This document shows, one piece after another, positions 45,920 through 55,022 of a stretch of 64,000 bases of DNA. The notes beneath the pieces are model-generated. The model searched no databases. It saw only the letters and a list, made by a program, of their open reading frames with translations, and was not told the origin of the DNA. Each line of letters starts with the position of its first letter. Positions within the stretch are counted from its first letter, which is position 1. A program made the position numbers and the translations under genes. Origin of the DNA: Enteractinococcus fodinae (GTDB lineage: Bacteria > Actinomycetota > Actinomycetes > Actinomycetales > Micrococcaceae); contig NZ_JAVDYJ010000001.1 in NCBI RefSeq assembly GCF_031458395.1, positions 1,922,001 to 1,986,000 of the forward strand, read 5' to 3'.

Positions 45920-47551
45920 GTGACTCCCACTACCACCTCTTCCCACCCCGGGAAATCAGAGCGCCAGATCCGCCAGGAACTCAACCAGCGGCTCCGCCAA
46001 CTTGAGTACGGCGGAACCGGAAGAGATCCGCTCAAGCGCCCCGGCGACGCGACGTTTGCTCAGCGCGCCAGACGTGCGATCCTGCTCATCGCGCTGACCA
46101 CGCTGGTACCCGGCGGCGCACAAAGTGTCACCGGAAACCATCGGTTGGGCCGCATTGGGCTGACCGTCACGCTGATCAACTGGGCGATCATTGTCGCCGC
46201 GATCATCGGGTTGTTTGTGGCCCGCGAGTTCACCATGTCGCTGGCGTTCAACCCGTTTCTCCAATCGATCGGGATCTTCTATCTTGCTGCCCTGGCCGTG
46301 GGCTGGTTTATTTTGTGGCTGGACACGGCCCGCATCATCCAATTCGTCAAACTCAAACGACCAGCCCGGCCGCTGATTGCCATCCTACTTATCGTGATGA
46401 CGGCGGTGACGTCTGGTGCGACCGCCTACGGTGCCTTTCTGCTCAACGCCTCAACCTCATCGTTGGGCACGATCTTTGGTTCCGGACCGGCCGTGGAGGA
46501 ATCTGACGGGCGCTATAACATCTTGATTATTGGCGCCGATGCAGGCGAAGGCCGCCAAGGGTTACGTCCCGACTCAATTTCGGTGGCCTCAATCAATGCC
46601 GACAGCGGTAAGATCTTCTTATTCTCCATTCCCCGGAACTTACAAAACGCCCGTTTTGCCTCCGACTCACCGCTGTGGAATGTCTATCCCAACGGCTATA
46701 ACTGTGGGGACGCATGCATTATCAATAGCCTGTACACCGACGTCACCCACAATCATGCAGATCTCTACCCACTATCTGAAGACCCCGGCGCCGAAGCGAT
46801 GATGGACGCTGCCTCAGGCGTGTTAGATCTCGAAGTGACCGGTTACGTCATGATTGACATGGACGGGTTCTCGACCCTGATTGACGCCATGGGTGGCATC
46901 ACGGTCACCACGGGTGGGTGGACCCCCTACCGCGGGGTACGTCCTGATGGACAGTGGGGCAACGCGTGGTGGGGCCCGGACACCTACACGTTCAGCGGCG
47001 ACGACGCGCTAGGCTTTGCCCGGTCCCGAAAATGGTCAACTGACTACTCGCGGATTCAACGCCAGCAGTGCGTCCAGCAAGCAATGTTGAGTCAATTCGA
47101 CGTCCCAACCTTGTTGACCAGGTTCGAAGCCATCATGGGTGCCGGTGAACAGATGGTCGAAACCTCCATTCCCCAATCTCAGGTTGGTAGCTTCTTGCAC
47201 CTTGGGGCAAAATCTCAGCGCCACGATATGGATCGCCTCACGATTGGCCCACCGGATTTCGAGGGTGGACAGTTCACCACCTATCCAGACTTTGATCAAA
47301 TCCACACACGCGTCCACGACCTGCTAGCCGCCGATGGCACCCCGCCCACCGGTGCACATCTGATGCCGCCCGTAGGAATGTATCTGCTCGACGCCGAGAC
47401 CGATGATCCCACGGCGGGTTGGGATCCGGTACCCACCCAGCCCGACGGGAGCGAAATCACCGAAGAATACCTCATGAGGGCTGAAGACGCCGGCCAAACA
47501 AGTTTGTTGACGCACGCCGCAGAAACCAACCACCAGTGCCATCCGGGCTAA
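45920..47551 (+). CDS. LytR-CpsA-Psr (LCP) family cell-wall ligase
   Basis: LCP enzymes move glycopolymers from lipid carriers to peptidoglycan. The LCP domain (about 195-450) has YNILIIGADAGEGR, LRPDSISVASIN, FSIPRNLQ, the mid-domain MDGFSTLIDAMGGITV and RKWSTDYSRIQRQQCVQQAM, with the Asp and Arg residues that hold the polyprenyl phosphate. The N-terminal part holds about four helices (about 50-185) rather than the usual one. GTG 45920 is the first start in frame. Two Cys in CGDACIIN may form a disulfide outside the cell. Confidence 0.87.
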   Translation: MTPTTTSSHPGKSERQIRQELNQRLRQLEYGGTGRDPLKRPGDATFAQRARRAILLIALTTLVPGGAQSVTGNHRLGRIGLTVTLINWAIIVAAIIGLFVAREFTMSLAFNPFLQSIGIFYLAALAVGWFILWLDTARIIQFVKLKRPARPLIAILLIVMTAVTSGATAYGAFLLNASTSSLGTIFGSGPAVEESDGRYNILIIGADAGEGRQGLRPDSISVASINADSGKIFLFSIPRNLQNARFASDSPLWNVYPNGYNCGDACIINSLYTDVTHNHADLYPLSEDPGAEAMMDAASGVLDLEVTGYVMIDMDGFSTLIDAMGGITVTTGGWTPYRGVRPDGQWGNAWWGPDTYTFSGDDALGFARSRKWSTDYSRIQRQQCVQQAMLSQFDVPTLLTRFEAIMGAGEQMVETSIPQSQVGSFLHLGAKSQRHDMDRLTIGPPDFEGGQFTTYPDFDQIHTRVHDLLAADGTPPTGAHLMPPVGMYLLDAETDDPTAGWDPVPTQPDGSEITEEYLMRAEDAGQTSLLTHAAETNHQCHPG

Positions 47552-47579
47552 ACTCAGGCAGAGAAGAAAGGCCGCACAC

Positions 47580-48767
47580 TTGATTCAACCGTCTGGTTTA
47601 CCTCCGCAGTCGCTGTATCGTCTTCAAGCTCCCATCAAGAACTATGCCTGGGGCTCCCGGACCCTGTTGGCTGAGCTCACCGGTTCCGCCCCATCTCAGA
47701 CGCCACAGGCCGAGATGTGGTTCGGCACCCACCCCACCACCCCGACGCTGGTGGAAGACGGCACCGCACTGGCAGACATCGCAGACTTGCCCTACTTGGT
47801 GAAGCTGTTGGCTGCCGAACAGCCACTGTCGATCCAGGCGCATCCGGGCAAAGACTTAGCGCGCATTGGCTTCGAAGCCGAAAACGCCGCCGGCATTCCG
47901 CTGGATCATCCCCAACGGACCTATAAAGACGCCAATCACAAACCGGAAATGCTCATCGCCCTGTCAAATTTCACGGCGATGGCAGGTTTTCGGGATCCCG
48001 CCGATTCGTCCGAAACCTTCCGTCAGCTCGGCACGTTGGTCAACGACGCCGACCTGGCCAGCCTCCTGGGAACCATGGCCGACCAACTGGCCGAAGGCAA
48101 CATTCAGGGCGTGTTTGGACAGCTGGTCGACCCGGACGGACCATTCTGGGAGGTCGAGGGCTTTACGCGGGCCATCTTCACCGCGGTAGCCGACAGCGGG
48201 ACCACCGACCCATACTTACGCAACGCGCTGGCTGCCGCTCGCATACACCACGACGACCCCGGTGCGCTGGTTGCCCTGTTAATGCATTTGATTGAGTTGG
48301 CACCCGGCCAAGCACTGTTTGTCCCCAGCGGCACCATCCACGCGTATGTTTCCGGGCTGGGACTAGAAGTCATGGCAACCTCCGATAATGTCATCCGAGG
48401 CGGGTTGACGGTCAAACACATCGACGTGGCGGAATTAGAAAAAGTCGTCAGCTACACCCCGGCAAATCCACCCATTATTGAGCCTTCGGTACGGACTATT
48501 GATGATGTGGTCGTCACCCGGTTTACTCCCCCGGTGACGGATTTTGCACTGACCCGCTATGATCTGCCACCCAACACGAGTCTGACGATCACGGCCGTCA
48601 CACCCCATATTGCTGTAGGGACAAGCGGTACCGGTGCCCTGAGCTCGGGCTGTGAGACCGTTGAGGTTACCCCCGGGGTTGGGATCTTTGCACCCGGTCA
48701 CGGGGGCAGTTTGGATCTGTCCACGGGTGGTACCGGTGTGACGATGTTCATAGCCAGTCAGCCGTGA
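47580..48767 (+). CDS. manA: mannose-6-phosphate isomerase, class I
   Basis: ManA interconverts fructose-6-P and mannose-6-P, feeding GDP-mannose and the mannosyl donors used by Pmt. The 395-residue cupin enzyme has IKNYAWGSR, zinc motif SIQAHPGKDLA, HKPEMLIAL, and GTIHAYVSGLGLEVMATSDNVIRGGLT with the catalytic Arg. It starts with TTG 47580, with AAGAAAGG upstream; no ATG or GTG fits the conserved N-terminus. A hairpin-poor gap of 86 bp follows. Confidence 0.94.
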   Translation: MIQPSGLPPQSLYRLQAPIKNYAWGSRTLLAELTGSAPSQTPQAEMWFGTHPTTPTLVEDGTALADIADLPYLVKLLAAEQPLSIQAHPGKDLARIGFEAENAAGIPLDHPQRTYKDANHKPEMLIALSNFTAMAGFRDPADSSETFRQLGTLVNDADLASLLGTMADQLAEGNIQGVFGQLVDPDGPFWEVEGFTRAIFTAVADSGTTDPYLRNALAAARIHHDDPGALVALLMHLIELAPGQALFVPSGTIHAYVSGLGLEVMATSDNVIRGGLTVKHIDVAELEKVVSYTPANPPIIEPSVRTIDDVVVTRFTPPVTDFALTRYDLPPNTSLTITAVTPHIAVGTSGTGALSSGCETVEVTPGVGIFAPGHGGSLDLSTGGTGVTMFIASQP

Positions 48768-48786
48768 TCGACACGCTGTTTTCCTC

Positions 48787-48814
48787 TTGATTGTTGACGA
48801 GGCTGGGTTATCCT
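48787..48814 (+). promoter_or_regulatory. predicted promoter of the 48.9-kb membrane protein gene
   Basis: TTGATT (48787-48792) and TATCCT (48809-48814) are 16 bp apart, placing the start site about 30 nt before the TTG start codon. Confidence 0.45.
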
Positions 48815-48853
48815 AAACGGTAACAGCAGTTACATAACAAAATAGGGGGAAAT

Positions 48854-49339
48854 TTGCATCACACGACTCAAACCAATCCGATTTCGGTTCGTATTGGCGT
48901 CCTGACCGCCGCAGCAGCAGTCAGTATTCTTGCCATCGGCTTCGCGCCGATCCCCCAGGTGTTCTACTGGCTCGCTGCCGGCGCCGTGGCAAGTATTCTG
49001 ACGATTCTCACCGGCCCCAAGGGCAGTGACTCAGCGCTGACCTTGCCCATCGCCGGGCTACTGGTCGTGCCCGCACTTTGCACGGTGGCAGTTCGCGAGA
49101 CTTCACTAATTTGGGCCGTGGCACCGGTTCTGGCATTCGTCGTCGGTGCCGTCACCTGGATGCTCGCCACCAACCGCTATGCCGCCATCGAAGCCACCGA
49201 TGAAACAGCGGAAGATATCCAGTCACCCGCTCAGACGACGTTTACGTCGGGCAGTGTGACGGTCTCGAGGCAGTTGGACGCGAAGCGGGACGCAAAAGCC
49301 GCGGCCGCCAACGACGATACGTCAGCAACCGCGGCCTAG
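48854..49339 (+). CDS. hypothetical membrane protein
   Basis: This 161-residue protein has four hydrophobic segments in its first 105 residues and a polar, alanine-rich tail. I recognise no family. It starts with TTG 48854 after AGGGGGA, a clear ribosome site, and has its own promoter. It ends 7 bp from the convergent glpX stop. Confidence 0.65.
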   Translation: MHHTTQTNPISVRIGVLTAAAAVSILAIGFAPIPQVFYWLAAGAVASILTILTGPKGSDSALTLPIAGLLVVPALCTVAVRETSLIWAVAPVLAFVVGAVTWMLATNRYAAIEATDETAEDIQSPAQTTFTSGSVTVSRQLDAKRDAKAAAANDDTSATAA

Positions 49340-49346
49340 TAACAGT

Positions 49347-50351
49347 TTAGTTCTCGCGTTTCCATTTGGCCGGACGGTGCTCAGCTTCAATCGTGCGCAC
49401 CGTTCCGGTCTGACCGCGCATCACGATCGACTGGGTCTCAATCCGGTTGGAGAAATATCGGGTCCCACGTAGCAAGTCACCGTCGGTGATACCGGTAGCT
49501 GCGAAGTAGCAGTTATCGGTGGCCACCAGATCGTTGGTGGTCAAGATTGCATCGAGGTCGTGTCCGGCGTCGATAGCCTGTTGGCGTTCCTCATCATCAA
49601 CCGGAGCCAGCCGGCCCTGAATCATCCCGCCGGTGGCTTTGATCGCACACGCGGTGATAATACCTTCGGGCGTTCCGCCGGTGCCCAGCAGAATATCGAC
49701 ATCGGTGTTGTGCCGGGCTGCGGCAATGCCACCGGCGACATCGCCGTCCATAATGAATTTGACGCGTGCTCCGGCCTCGCGGATTTCTCGGACCAGACCC
49801 TCGTGTCGCGGGCGGTCCAAGACGCACACGTTGAGCTGGGAGACCTTTTTGTCTAGGGCTTTGGACAGCAGCATCAGGTTCTGTTTGATCGGCAAGCGCA
49901 GATCGACCATATCGGCGGCTTCTGGCCCAACGACCATCTTTTCCATGTAGAACACGCTGGAGGCGTCGTACATCGCGCCACGGTCAGCCACGGCCATTAC
50001 GGATAGCGCATTGTTGTACCCCATAGCGGTCAGGCGGGTGCCATCAATCGGATCGACGGCGACATCGACTTTCGGGCCCTGGCCGTCACCGACCCGCTCG
50101 CCGTTATACAGCATCGGGGCTTCGTCTTTTTCGCCTTCTCCGATGACCACGGTGCCATCCATGTGAACCGTGTGTAAAAATCCTCGCATCGCATCGACAG
50201 CGGCGCCGTCGGCGATATTCTTTTCACCAAAGCCAACCCATTCGGAAGCAGCGATTGCCGCAGCTTCGGTCACTCGGACCAATTCCATGGCCAGGTTGCG
50301 ATCCTGCGCACCGGCACCTTTGAATGTTTGCGCCGAAGCTTTGTTCGTCAT
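49347..50351 (-). CDS. glpX: fructose-1,6-bisphosphatase class II (GlpX)
   Basis: GlpX is the gluconeogenic bisphosphatase of actinobacteria. The 334-residue protein has RVTEAAAIAAS at the N-terminus, GEGEKDEAPMLYNGE, and the metal-binding VDPIDGTRL. An ILLGTGGTPEGI loop follows. ATG 50351 has GGGAG 8 nt upstream. It is divergent from the DUF4245 gene, as in other actinobacteria. Confidence 0.95.
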   Translation of the reverse strand: MTNKASAQTFKGAGAQDRNLAMELVRVTEAAAIAASEWVGFGEKNIADGAAVDAMRGFLHTVHMDGTVVIGEGEKDEAPMLYNGERVGDGQGPKVDVAVDPIDGTRLTAMGYNNALSVMAVADRGAMYDASSVFYMEKMVVGPEAADMVDLRLPIKQNLMLLSKALDKKVSQLNVCVLDRPRHEGLVREIREAGARVKFIMDGDVAGGIAAARHNTDVDILLGTGGTPEGIITACAIKATGGMIQGRLAPVDDEERQQAIDAGHDLDAILTTNDLVATDNCYFAATGITDGDLLRGTRYFSNRIETQSIVMRGQTGTVRTIEAEHRPAKWKREN

Positions 50352-50440
50352 GTAGTTACTCCCGAAAACTGAGACTGTGCGAGAAAAATTTCTTTCCTAG
50401 TCTAACGTGAATATGATGCCGGGCCCGTTTGGTGGCACAA

Positions 50441-50446
50441 TAGGGT
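50441..50446 (+). promoter_or_regulatory. possible -10 of the DUF4245 gene
   Basis: TAGGGT lies about 32 bp before AAAAGGG (50471-50477), which in turn is 7 nt before an in-frame ATC at 50485. See the finding on this gene's start. Confidence 0.35.
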
Positions 50447-50583
50447 AGGAACAAAATTCTAGTGTTGTTGAAAAGGGCAGAAACATCGCTACCAACCATG
50501 ATCAGGCTGACACCACCCAGACTCAGCCCCAGCACGACGAAGCCATCCCAAAACCCAAGCTGACCAAAGCTCAGGGCGAGCGG

Positions 50584-51150
50584 ATGAGCCAAAGCGCCAA
50601 GGCCATGACCTACTCGGTGCTGGCCACCTTAGCCATCGTCGCGGGTTTTATCGCGCTCACCCCGCAAGAGGATCGCCAGTTTGAACCCGGTGTCGATGTC
50701 GCAGCCGCCGAAGCAGAAGTCGACACGGTTGCCGCCTTCACCCCGGCCACCGTCAACGCGCCCGAAACGTGGCGAGCCAACTATGCTCGCTGGCATTCCG
50801 GTGCGATGGATGACATTCCAGCCTGGACCGTCGGCTATTTGACCGAGAACGACGAGTTCTTCGGGATTGCCCAAACCGCCAATGCGACCGGCGCCTGGAT
50901 TGATGACACCATCAACCCGGTTGGTGAACCCACCGAAACAACCGTGGCGAATCACCCCGTGACCCGCTGGGTCGGAGCAGATGAACACATTTACTATGTG
51001 GCTGAATTCGAGCAGCCAGCCGTCGATATGAGCGACCGACCGGTCGAGCTGACCGAGCCGTCTGACACGATGACGTTAATCCTGTCCGGTTCGATGGACG
51101 AGGACGAACTGCGCCAATTGGCTGCTGAAGTCCTGAATCAATATCGCTAA
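50584..51150 (+). CDS. DUF4245 family protein (start uncertain)
   Basis: This is an actinobacterial membrane-anchored protein of unknown function: one N-terminal helix, then FEPGVDVAAAEAEVDTVAAFTP and a globular part with WTVGYLTENDEFFGIAQTA, the family pattern. The first ATG (50584) gives 188 residues, but the reading frame upstream (from 50449) encodes a polar stretch ending PKPKLTKAQGER that looks like the normal family N-terminus. No ATG, GTG or TTG exists in that stretch. It faces glpX. Confidence 0.75.
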   Translation: MSQSAKAMTYSVLATLAIVAGFIALTPQEDRQFEPGVDVAAAEAEVDTVAAFTPATVNAPETWRANYARWHSGAMDDIPAWTVGYLTENDEFFGIAQTANATGAWIDDTINPVGEPTETTVANHPVTRWVGADEHIYYVAEFEQPAVDMSDRPVELTEPSDTMTLILSGSMDEDELRQLAAEVLNQYR

Positions 51151-51197
51151 CAACCCACCGCTTGCGCCTTCGGGTGCTGATACGAAGGAGCACAAAA

Positions 51198-51854
51198 ATG
51201 CCGACATCTTTGACGCCTCAGCAGGCCTGGGAGCAACTCAAGGCCGGAAACCAGCGCTTTGTCGACGGCACAGTAGATCACCCGCACCAAGATGCCGGGT
51301 GGCGTGCCGCGCTGGCTGAATCTCAGAGCCCACACGCGGTGATCTTTGGTTGCTCTGACTCCCGACTAGCCGCCGAGATTATTTTCGACGTCGGCTTGGG
51401 CGATGTGTTTGTGATTCGCACCGCCGGCCAGGTTATCGACGATGCTGTGTTGGGCTCGTTACAATTTGCGATCGAAGAAATCCAAGTACCGCTGATTATC
51501 ATCCTGGGCCACGACAACTGTGGTGCGGTCACCGCGGCATGCGAAGCGATGGATACCGCCAAGATGCCGAAGAGCTTTATGCGCTCGCTGGTCGAACGGA
51601 TCATGCCCTCCGTCATGGCTGCCCGGGCGAAGGGCATCAACGACGTCAACGGCACGGTTAAAGAACACACCGATCAGATGGTCCACCGGGTTGTCGACAC
51701 CTCTTATGCGGTCTCGAAAGCCGTCAATGAAGGTCGCACCGCGGTCATGGGAGTAACATATTCCCTGTCCGACGGATCGGTACAGGTCGGTGACACGGTA
51801 GGCCCGGTCAAACCCCCTGCCCAGAGCACAGCGCCACTGCCGAAACACACGTAA
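51198..51854 (+). CDS. beta-class carbonic anhydrase
   Basis: The enzyme interconverts CO2 and bicarbonate. The 218-residue protein has the zinc ligands Cys52, His105 and Cys108 in FGCSDSR and GHDNCGAV, and the Asp54-Arg56 dyad. ATG 51198 follows AAGGAG, and the open frame further upstream is ignored for that reason. It may supply bicarbonate for carboxylases such as PurK. A short GC hairpin (51857-51871) follows its stop. Confidence 0.95.
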   Translation: MPTSLTPQQAWEQLKAGNQRFVDGTVDHPHQDAGWRAALAESQSPHAVIFGCSDSRLAAEIIFDVGLGDVFVIRTAGQVIDDAVLGSLQFAIEEIQVPLIIILGHDNCGAVTAACEAMDTAKMPKSFMRSLVERIMPSVMAARAKGINDVNGTVKEHTDQMVHRVVDTSYAVSKAVNEGRTAVMGVTYSLSDGSVQVGDTVGPVKPPAQSTAPLPKHT

Positions 51855-51873
51855 CCCGGGGTAGTTCCCCGCC

Positions 51874-51879
51874 TAGGAT
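51874..51879 (+). promoter_or_regulatory. -10 hexamer of a leaderless fumC promoter
   Basis: TAGGAT ends 7 nt before ATG 51887; it overlaps an in-frame upstream ATG at 51878, which argues against that codon. Confidence 0.45.
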
Positions 51880-51886
51880 GAGGATT

Positions 51887-53308
51887 ATGACAACGAAGTC
51901 TGATGATCAACAATTCCGTATCGAACACGACACCATGGGAGAGGTGCGGGTTCCAGTCGATGCGCTGTACTCCGCCCAAACTCAACGTGCCGTAGAAAAC
52001 TTCCCAATTTCCGGCCAGGGGCTTGAACCCTCCCACATCCATGCGCTGGGGCTGGTGAAAAAAGCTTGTGCGGTCGCCAATAACGAACTCGGTGTGATCA
52101 CCGACGAACAGGCCGAAGCTATCAAAGCCGCAGCCGACGAAATCATTGCCGGCAAACACGATGACCAGTTCCCTATTGATGTGTTCCAGACCGGTTCCGG
52201 TACCTCATCCAATATGAACACCAACGAGGTCATTGCCAATCTGGCCAACCAGTCGTTGCAGGCCAAGGGTTCGGATGCAACGGTGCACCCGAACGACCAC
52301 GTCAACGCCTCGCAGTCTTCAAACGATGTGTTCCCGACCTCGGTGCACGTTGCAGTCACCAACGCGCTGATCAATAACCTCAAACCTGCATTGGCTCACC
52401 TGGCCGAGTCGCTCGAACGTAAGGCCGAAGAATTTGCCGACGTCGTCAAAGCCGGCCGTACCCACCTCATGGATGCCACCCCGGTCACCATGGGTCAGGA
52501 ATTTGGGGGCTACGCCGCCCAGGTTCGCTACGGCATCGAGCGCATCGACGCCTCACTGCCCCGCGTAGCCGAGGTCCCACTGGGTGGTACCGCAGTCGGT
52601 ACCGGCATCAACACCCCGTTAGGCTTTTCTGAGCGTGTGATTGAGGTTCTGGCCCAAGAGTCCGGGCTACCGATCACCGAAGCCCGTAACCATTTCGAGG
52701 CTCAAGCCAACCGTGATGGTCTGGTCGAAGCCTCCGGCCAGTTGCGCAACATCGCCTACTCGCTGCTGAAGATCAACAATGACCTGCGTTGGATGGGTTC
52801 GGGCCCGAACACTGGTCTGGGCGAACTCTACATTCCTGACCTGCAGCCAGGTTCGTCGATCATGCCCGGCAAGGTCAACCCGGTCATCGTTGAAGCCGTC
52901 TCGATGGTGTGTGCACAGGTCATCGGCAACGACACGACGATTTCGTTGTCTTCAACCAATGGTGCTTTCGAGCTCAACGTTGGTATTCCTGTCATGGCCT
53001 CGAACCTGCTGGAGTCGATCCGGTTGCTGGCCAACTCGTCGCACGTGATGGCCGATAAGATGATCGACGGCCTGAAAGCCAACGTCGAACGCGCCGCATT
53101 CCTTGCCGGTGCTTCCCCGTCGATTGTGACCCCGCTGAATAAGCTCATCGGCTACGAAGCAGCCGCCGAAATCGCTAAGCACTCCGTCGCCGAAAAAATC
53201 ACGGTTCGTGAAGCGACCATTGCGCTGGGTTACGTCGAGCGCGGTGAACTGACCGAAGCACAGCTGGACGAAGCACTTGACCCGATGTCGATGACTCGCC
53301 CAAGCTAA
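51887..53308 (+). CDS. fumC: class II fumarate hydratase
   Basis: FumC hydrates fumarate to malate in the TCA cycle. The 473-residue protein has [11 protein letters not shown], the [14 protein letters not shown] segment, [26 protein letters not shown] and the superfamily signature [13 protein letters not shown]. The pattern is fumarase rather than aspartase, judged by the [18 protein letters not shown]-terminus. ATG 51887 is chosen over 51878 because of the hexamer just upstream. A strong terminator follows. Confidence 0.94.
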   Translation: MTTKSDDQQFRIEHDTMGEVRVPVDALYSAQTQRAVENFPISGQGLEPSHIHALGLVKKACAVANNELGVITDEQAEAIKAAADEIIAGKHDDQFPIDVFQTGSGTSSNMNTNEVIANLANQSLQAKGSDATVHPNDHVNASQSSNDVFPTSVHVAVTNALINNLKPALAHLAESLERKAEEFADVVKAGRTHLMDATPVTMGQEFGGYAAQVRYGIERIDASLPRVAEVPLGGTAVGTGINTPLGFSERVIEVLAQESGLPITEARNHFEAQANRDGLVEASGQLRNIAYSLLKINNDLRWMGSGPNTGLGELYIPDLQPGSSIMPGKVNPVIVEAVSMVCAQVIGNDTTISLSSTNGAFELNVGIPVMASNLLESIRLLANSSHVMADKMIDGLKANVERAAFLAGASPSIVTPLNKLIGYEAAAEIAKHSVAEKITVREATIALGYVERGELTEAQLDEALDPMSMTRPS

Positions 53309-53323
53309 CTCTGCTCTAGCACT

Positions 53324-53357
53324 GTGATCCCCGCCGTCGTGCGGGGATCACGCGTTT
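53324..53357. terminator. terminator after fumC
   Basis: GTGATCCCCGC (53324-53334) and GCGGGGATCAC (53341-53351) form a perfect 11-bp stem with a 6-nt loop, followed by a short T-run. It may serve the convergent oxidase gene as well. Confidence 0.85.
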
Positions 53358-53431
53358 AACCATCGGGGTGAAGCCCCCTCGTGGCATCGCCCTGTTCAGC
53401 AGCCCAATGCGGCAGAACGGGTAGTACGTGG

Positions 53432-54868
53432 CTACGGAGTCCCCGCAGACTGGGCCGGGTCTTGCTGAGCAATCGCTGCCGGATCAAAGACAGCACCCGG
53501 ATTGAAAATGTTTTGCGGATCAAGAGCCTTCTTGATTCGATAGTTGAGCTCCAAAGCGTCCTCCCCGATGGAGTCCACCAACCACGGGCGTTTCAGGCGT
53601 CCCACCCCGTGTTCACCTGTAATGGTTCCGCCCAGTCGGACAGCTAAGTCCATCACCTCACCGTAGGCAATGTGTGCCCTACGCTTTTGATCCTCATTCA
53701 TCGGATCAAAAACCAGTAGCGGATGAGTGTTGCCATCGCCGGCGTGGGCAATGACAGCGATCATGACATCCCGGTCTTGAGCGATGTGCTCCATCCCCCG
53801 AACCAGGTCACCGAGACGGGGCAGCGGAACGCCGACATCCTCAAGCAGCACCGTGCCCTGCTGTTCTACTGCCGGAATGGCCATTCGGCGGGCCGCAATC
53901 ACGGCTTCGGCTTCTTCACGGTCAGAGGTAGCGAAAATATCGGTGGCATTGTGCTGGTTGCACAGCGCTTCAATGTGTTCTATCTCTTTGGCAGCATATT
54001 CGGCAGGCTCATCAGACTGAATAATCAACATCGCCGCGGCGTCCCGATCTAACCCCATCCCGGTAGCATCTTCGACGGCATTGATTGTGGGATGATCCAT
54101 AAATTCCAGCATTGAGGGACGCATCGTGGAGGCGATCCCAAGGACCGCTGCGGTCGAGTCATCGAGGCTGGAAAACGTGGCCACCAGCGTAGTCGGCGGA
54201 CGCTGCGCGGGGACCAATCGAAGAGTGACTTCGGTAATGACCCCCAACGTTCCTTCGCTGCCAACAAACAGCTGGGTCAGATTTAACCCGGCCACGTCCT
54301 TCAGCCGGGGTCCTCCCAGCACCACTTCCCGACCATCGGCGAGCACTACTTTCATGCCGAGAACGTAGTCAGCGGTCACGCCATATTTGACGCAGCATAG
54401 TCCTCCGGCATTGGTAGCGATATTGCCGCCGATGGAACAGAACTCAAATGATGACGGGTCAGGCGGGTACCACAATCCGTGTTCCGCTGCGGCAGCCTTT
54501 ACTTCTGCATTGAACGCGCCCGGCTGCACCACAGCAGTACGGGTGAGCGGATTGATTTCAATATCGCGCATGTTCTCCATGGAGAGGATGATGCCACCAT
54601 CGACTGCGGAGCTTCCCCCGGACAGGCCTGAACCTGCGCCGCGGGCTACTACCGGAATGCTACGAGAAGAGGCGAAACGGATTGTCGTCTGGACATCATC
54701 AGAGCTCGTGGCCCGCACCACGGCGATAGGGATGCCTGCGCCAGGGTCGTTAGCGCGATCCCAGCGATAGTTGTCAATTGTGGCAGGGTTTGTGACGACT
54801 TTGCTTTCGCCTAATGACTCTATAAGTTCTTGCAACTGCGGTCTGTTATCCGTGTATGCCTGTGCCAA
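53432..54868 (-). CDS. FAD-linked oxidase (GlcD / D-lactate dehydrogenase type)
   Basis: This flavoprotein is likely to oxidise a 2-hydroxy acid such as glycolate or D-lactate. The 478-residue protein has the FAD-binding PCMH fold with VVARGAGSGLSGGSSAV, PPDPSSFEFCSIGGNIATNAGG and GSEGTLGVITEVTL, then the C-terminal domain with IAHAGDGNTHPLL and GTITGEHGVGRLK. Start TTG 54868 has AGAAGGA 8 nt upstream; the frame runs on to 54931, but those 21 residues contain an operator-like palindrome. No GlcE/GlcF partners are adjacent. Confidence 0.85.
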   Translation of the reverse strand: MAQAYTDNRPQLQELIESLGESKVVTNPATIDNYRWDRANDPGAGIPIAVVRATSSDDVQTTIRFASSRSIPVVARGAGSGLSGGSSAVDGGIILSMENMRDIEINPLTRTAVVQPGAFNAEVKAAAAEHGLWYPPDPSSFEFCSIGGNIATNAGGLCCVKYGVTADYVLGMKVVLADGREVVLGGPRLKDVAGLNLTQLFVGSEGTLGVITEVTLRLVPAQRPPTTLVATFSSLDDSTAAVLGIASTMRPSMLEFMDHPTINAVEDATGMGLDRDAAAMLIIQSDEPAEYAAKEIEHIEALCNQHNATDIFATSDREEAEAVIAARRMAIPAVEQQGTVLLEDVGVPLPRLGDLVRGMEHIAQDRDVMIAVIAHAGDGNTHPLLVFDPMNEDQKRRAHIAYGEVMDLAVRLGGTITGEHGVGRLKRPWLVDSIGEDALELNYRIKKALDPQNIFNPGAVFDPAAIAQQDPAQSAGTP

Positions 54869-54901
54869 TCTCGGCGTCCTTCTGCTTTGAAATGGTCGCG
54901 T

Positions 54902-54920
54902 GACATCAATCACTGATGTC
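54902..54920. promoter_or_regulatory. candidate operator upstream of the FAD-linked oxidase
   Basis: GACATCA-ATCAC-TGATGTC is a perfect 7-bp inverted repeat, 34 bp before the TTG start. It could bind a GntR-type or similar regulator; none is encoded nearby. Confidence 0.35.
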
Positions 54921-55022
54921 GAGGGTATCACGGCGGGTCTGTCGCAAGAAGTACCGGTGTTGGTGGGGAATACCGGTTTTGATCACCCGGGCGTATAGCT
55001 TTGGGGCAACCCTGACAAATAC

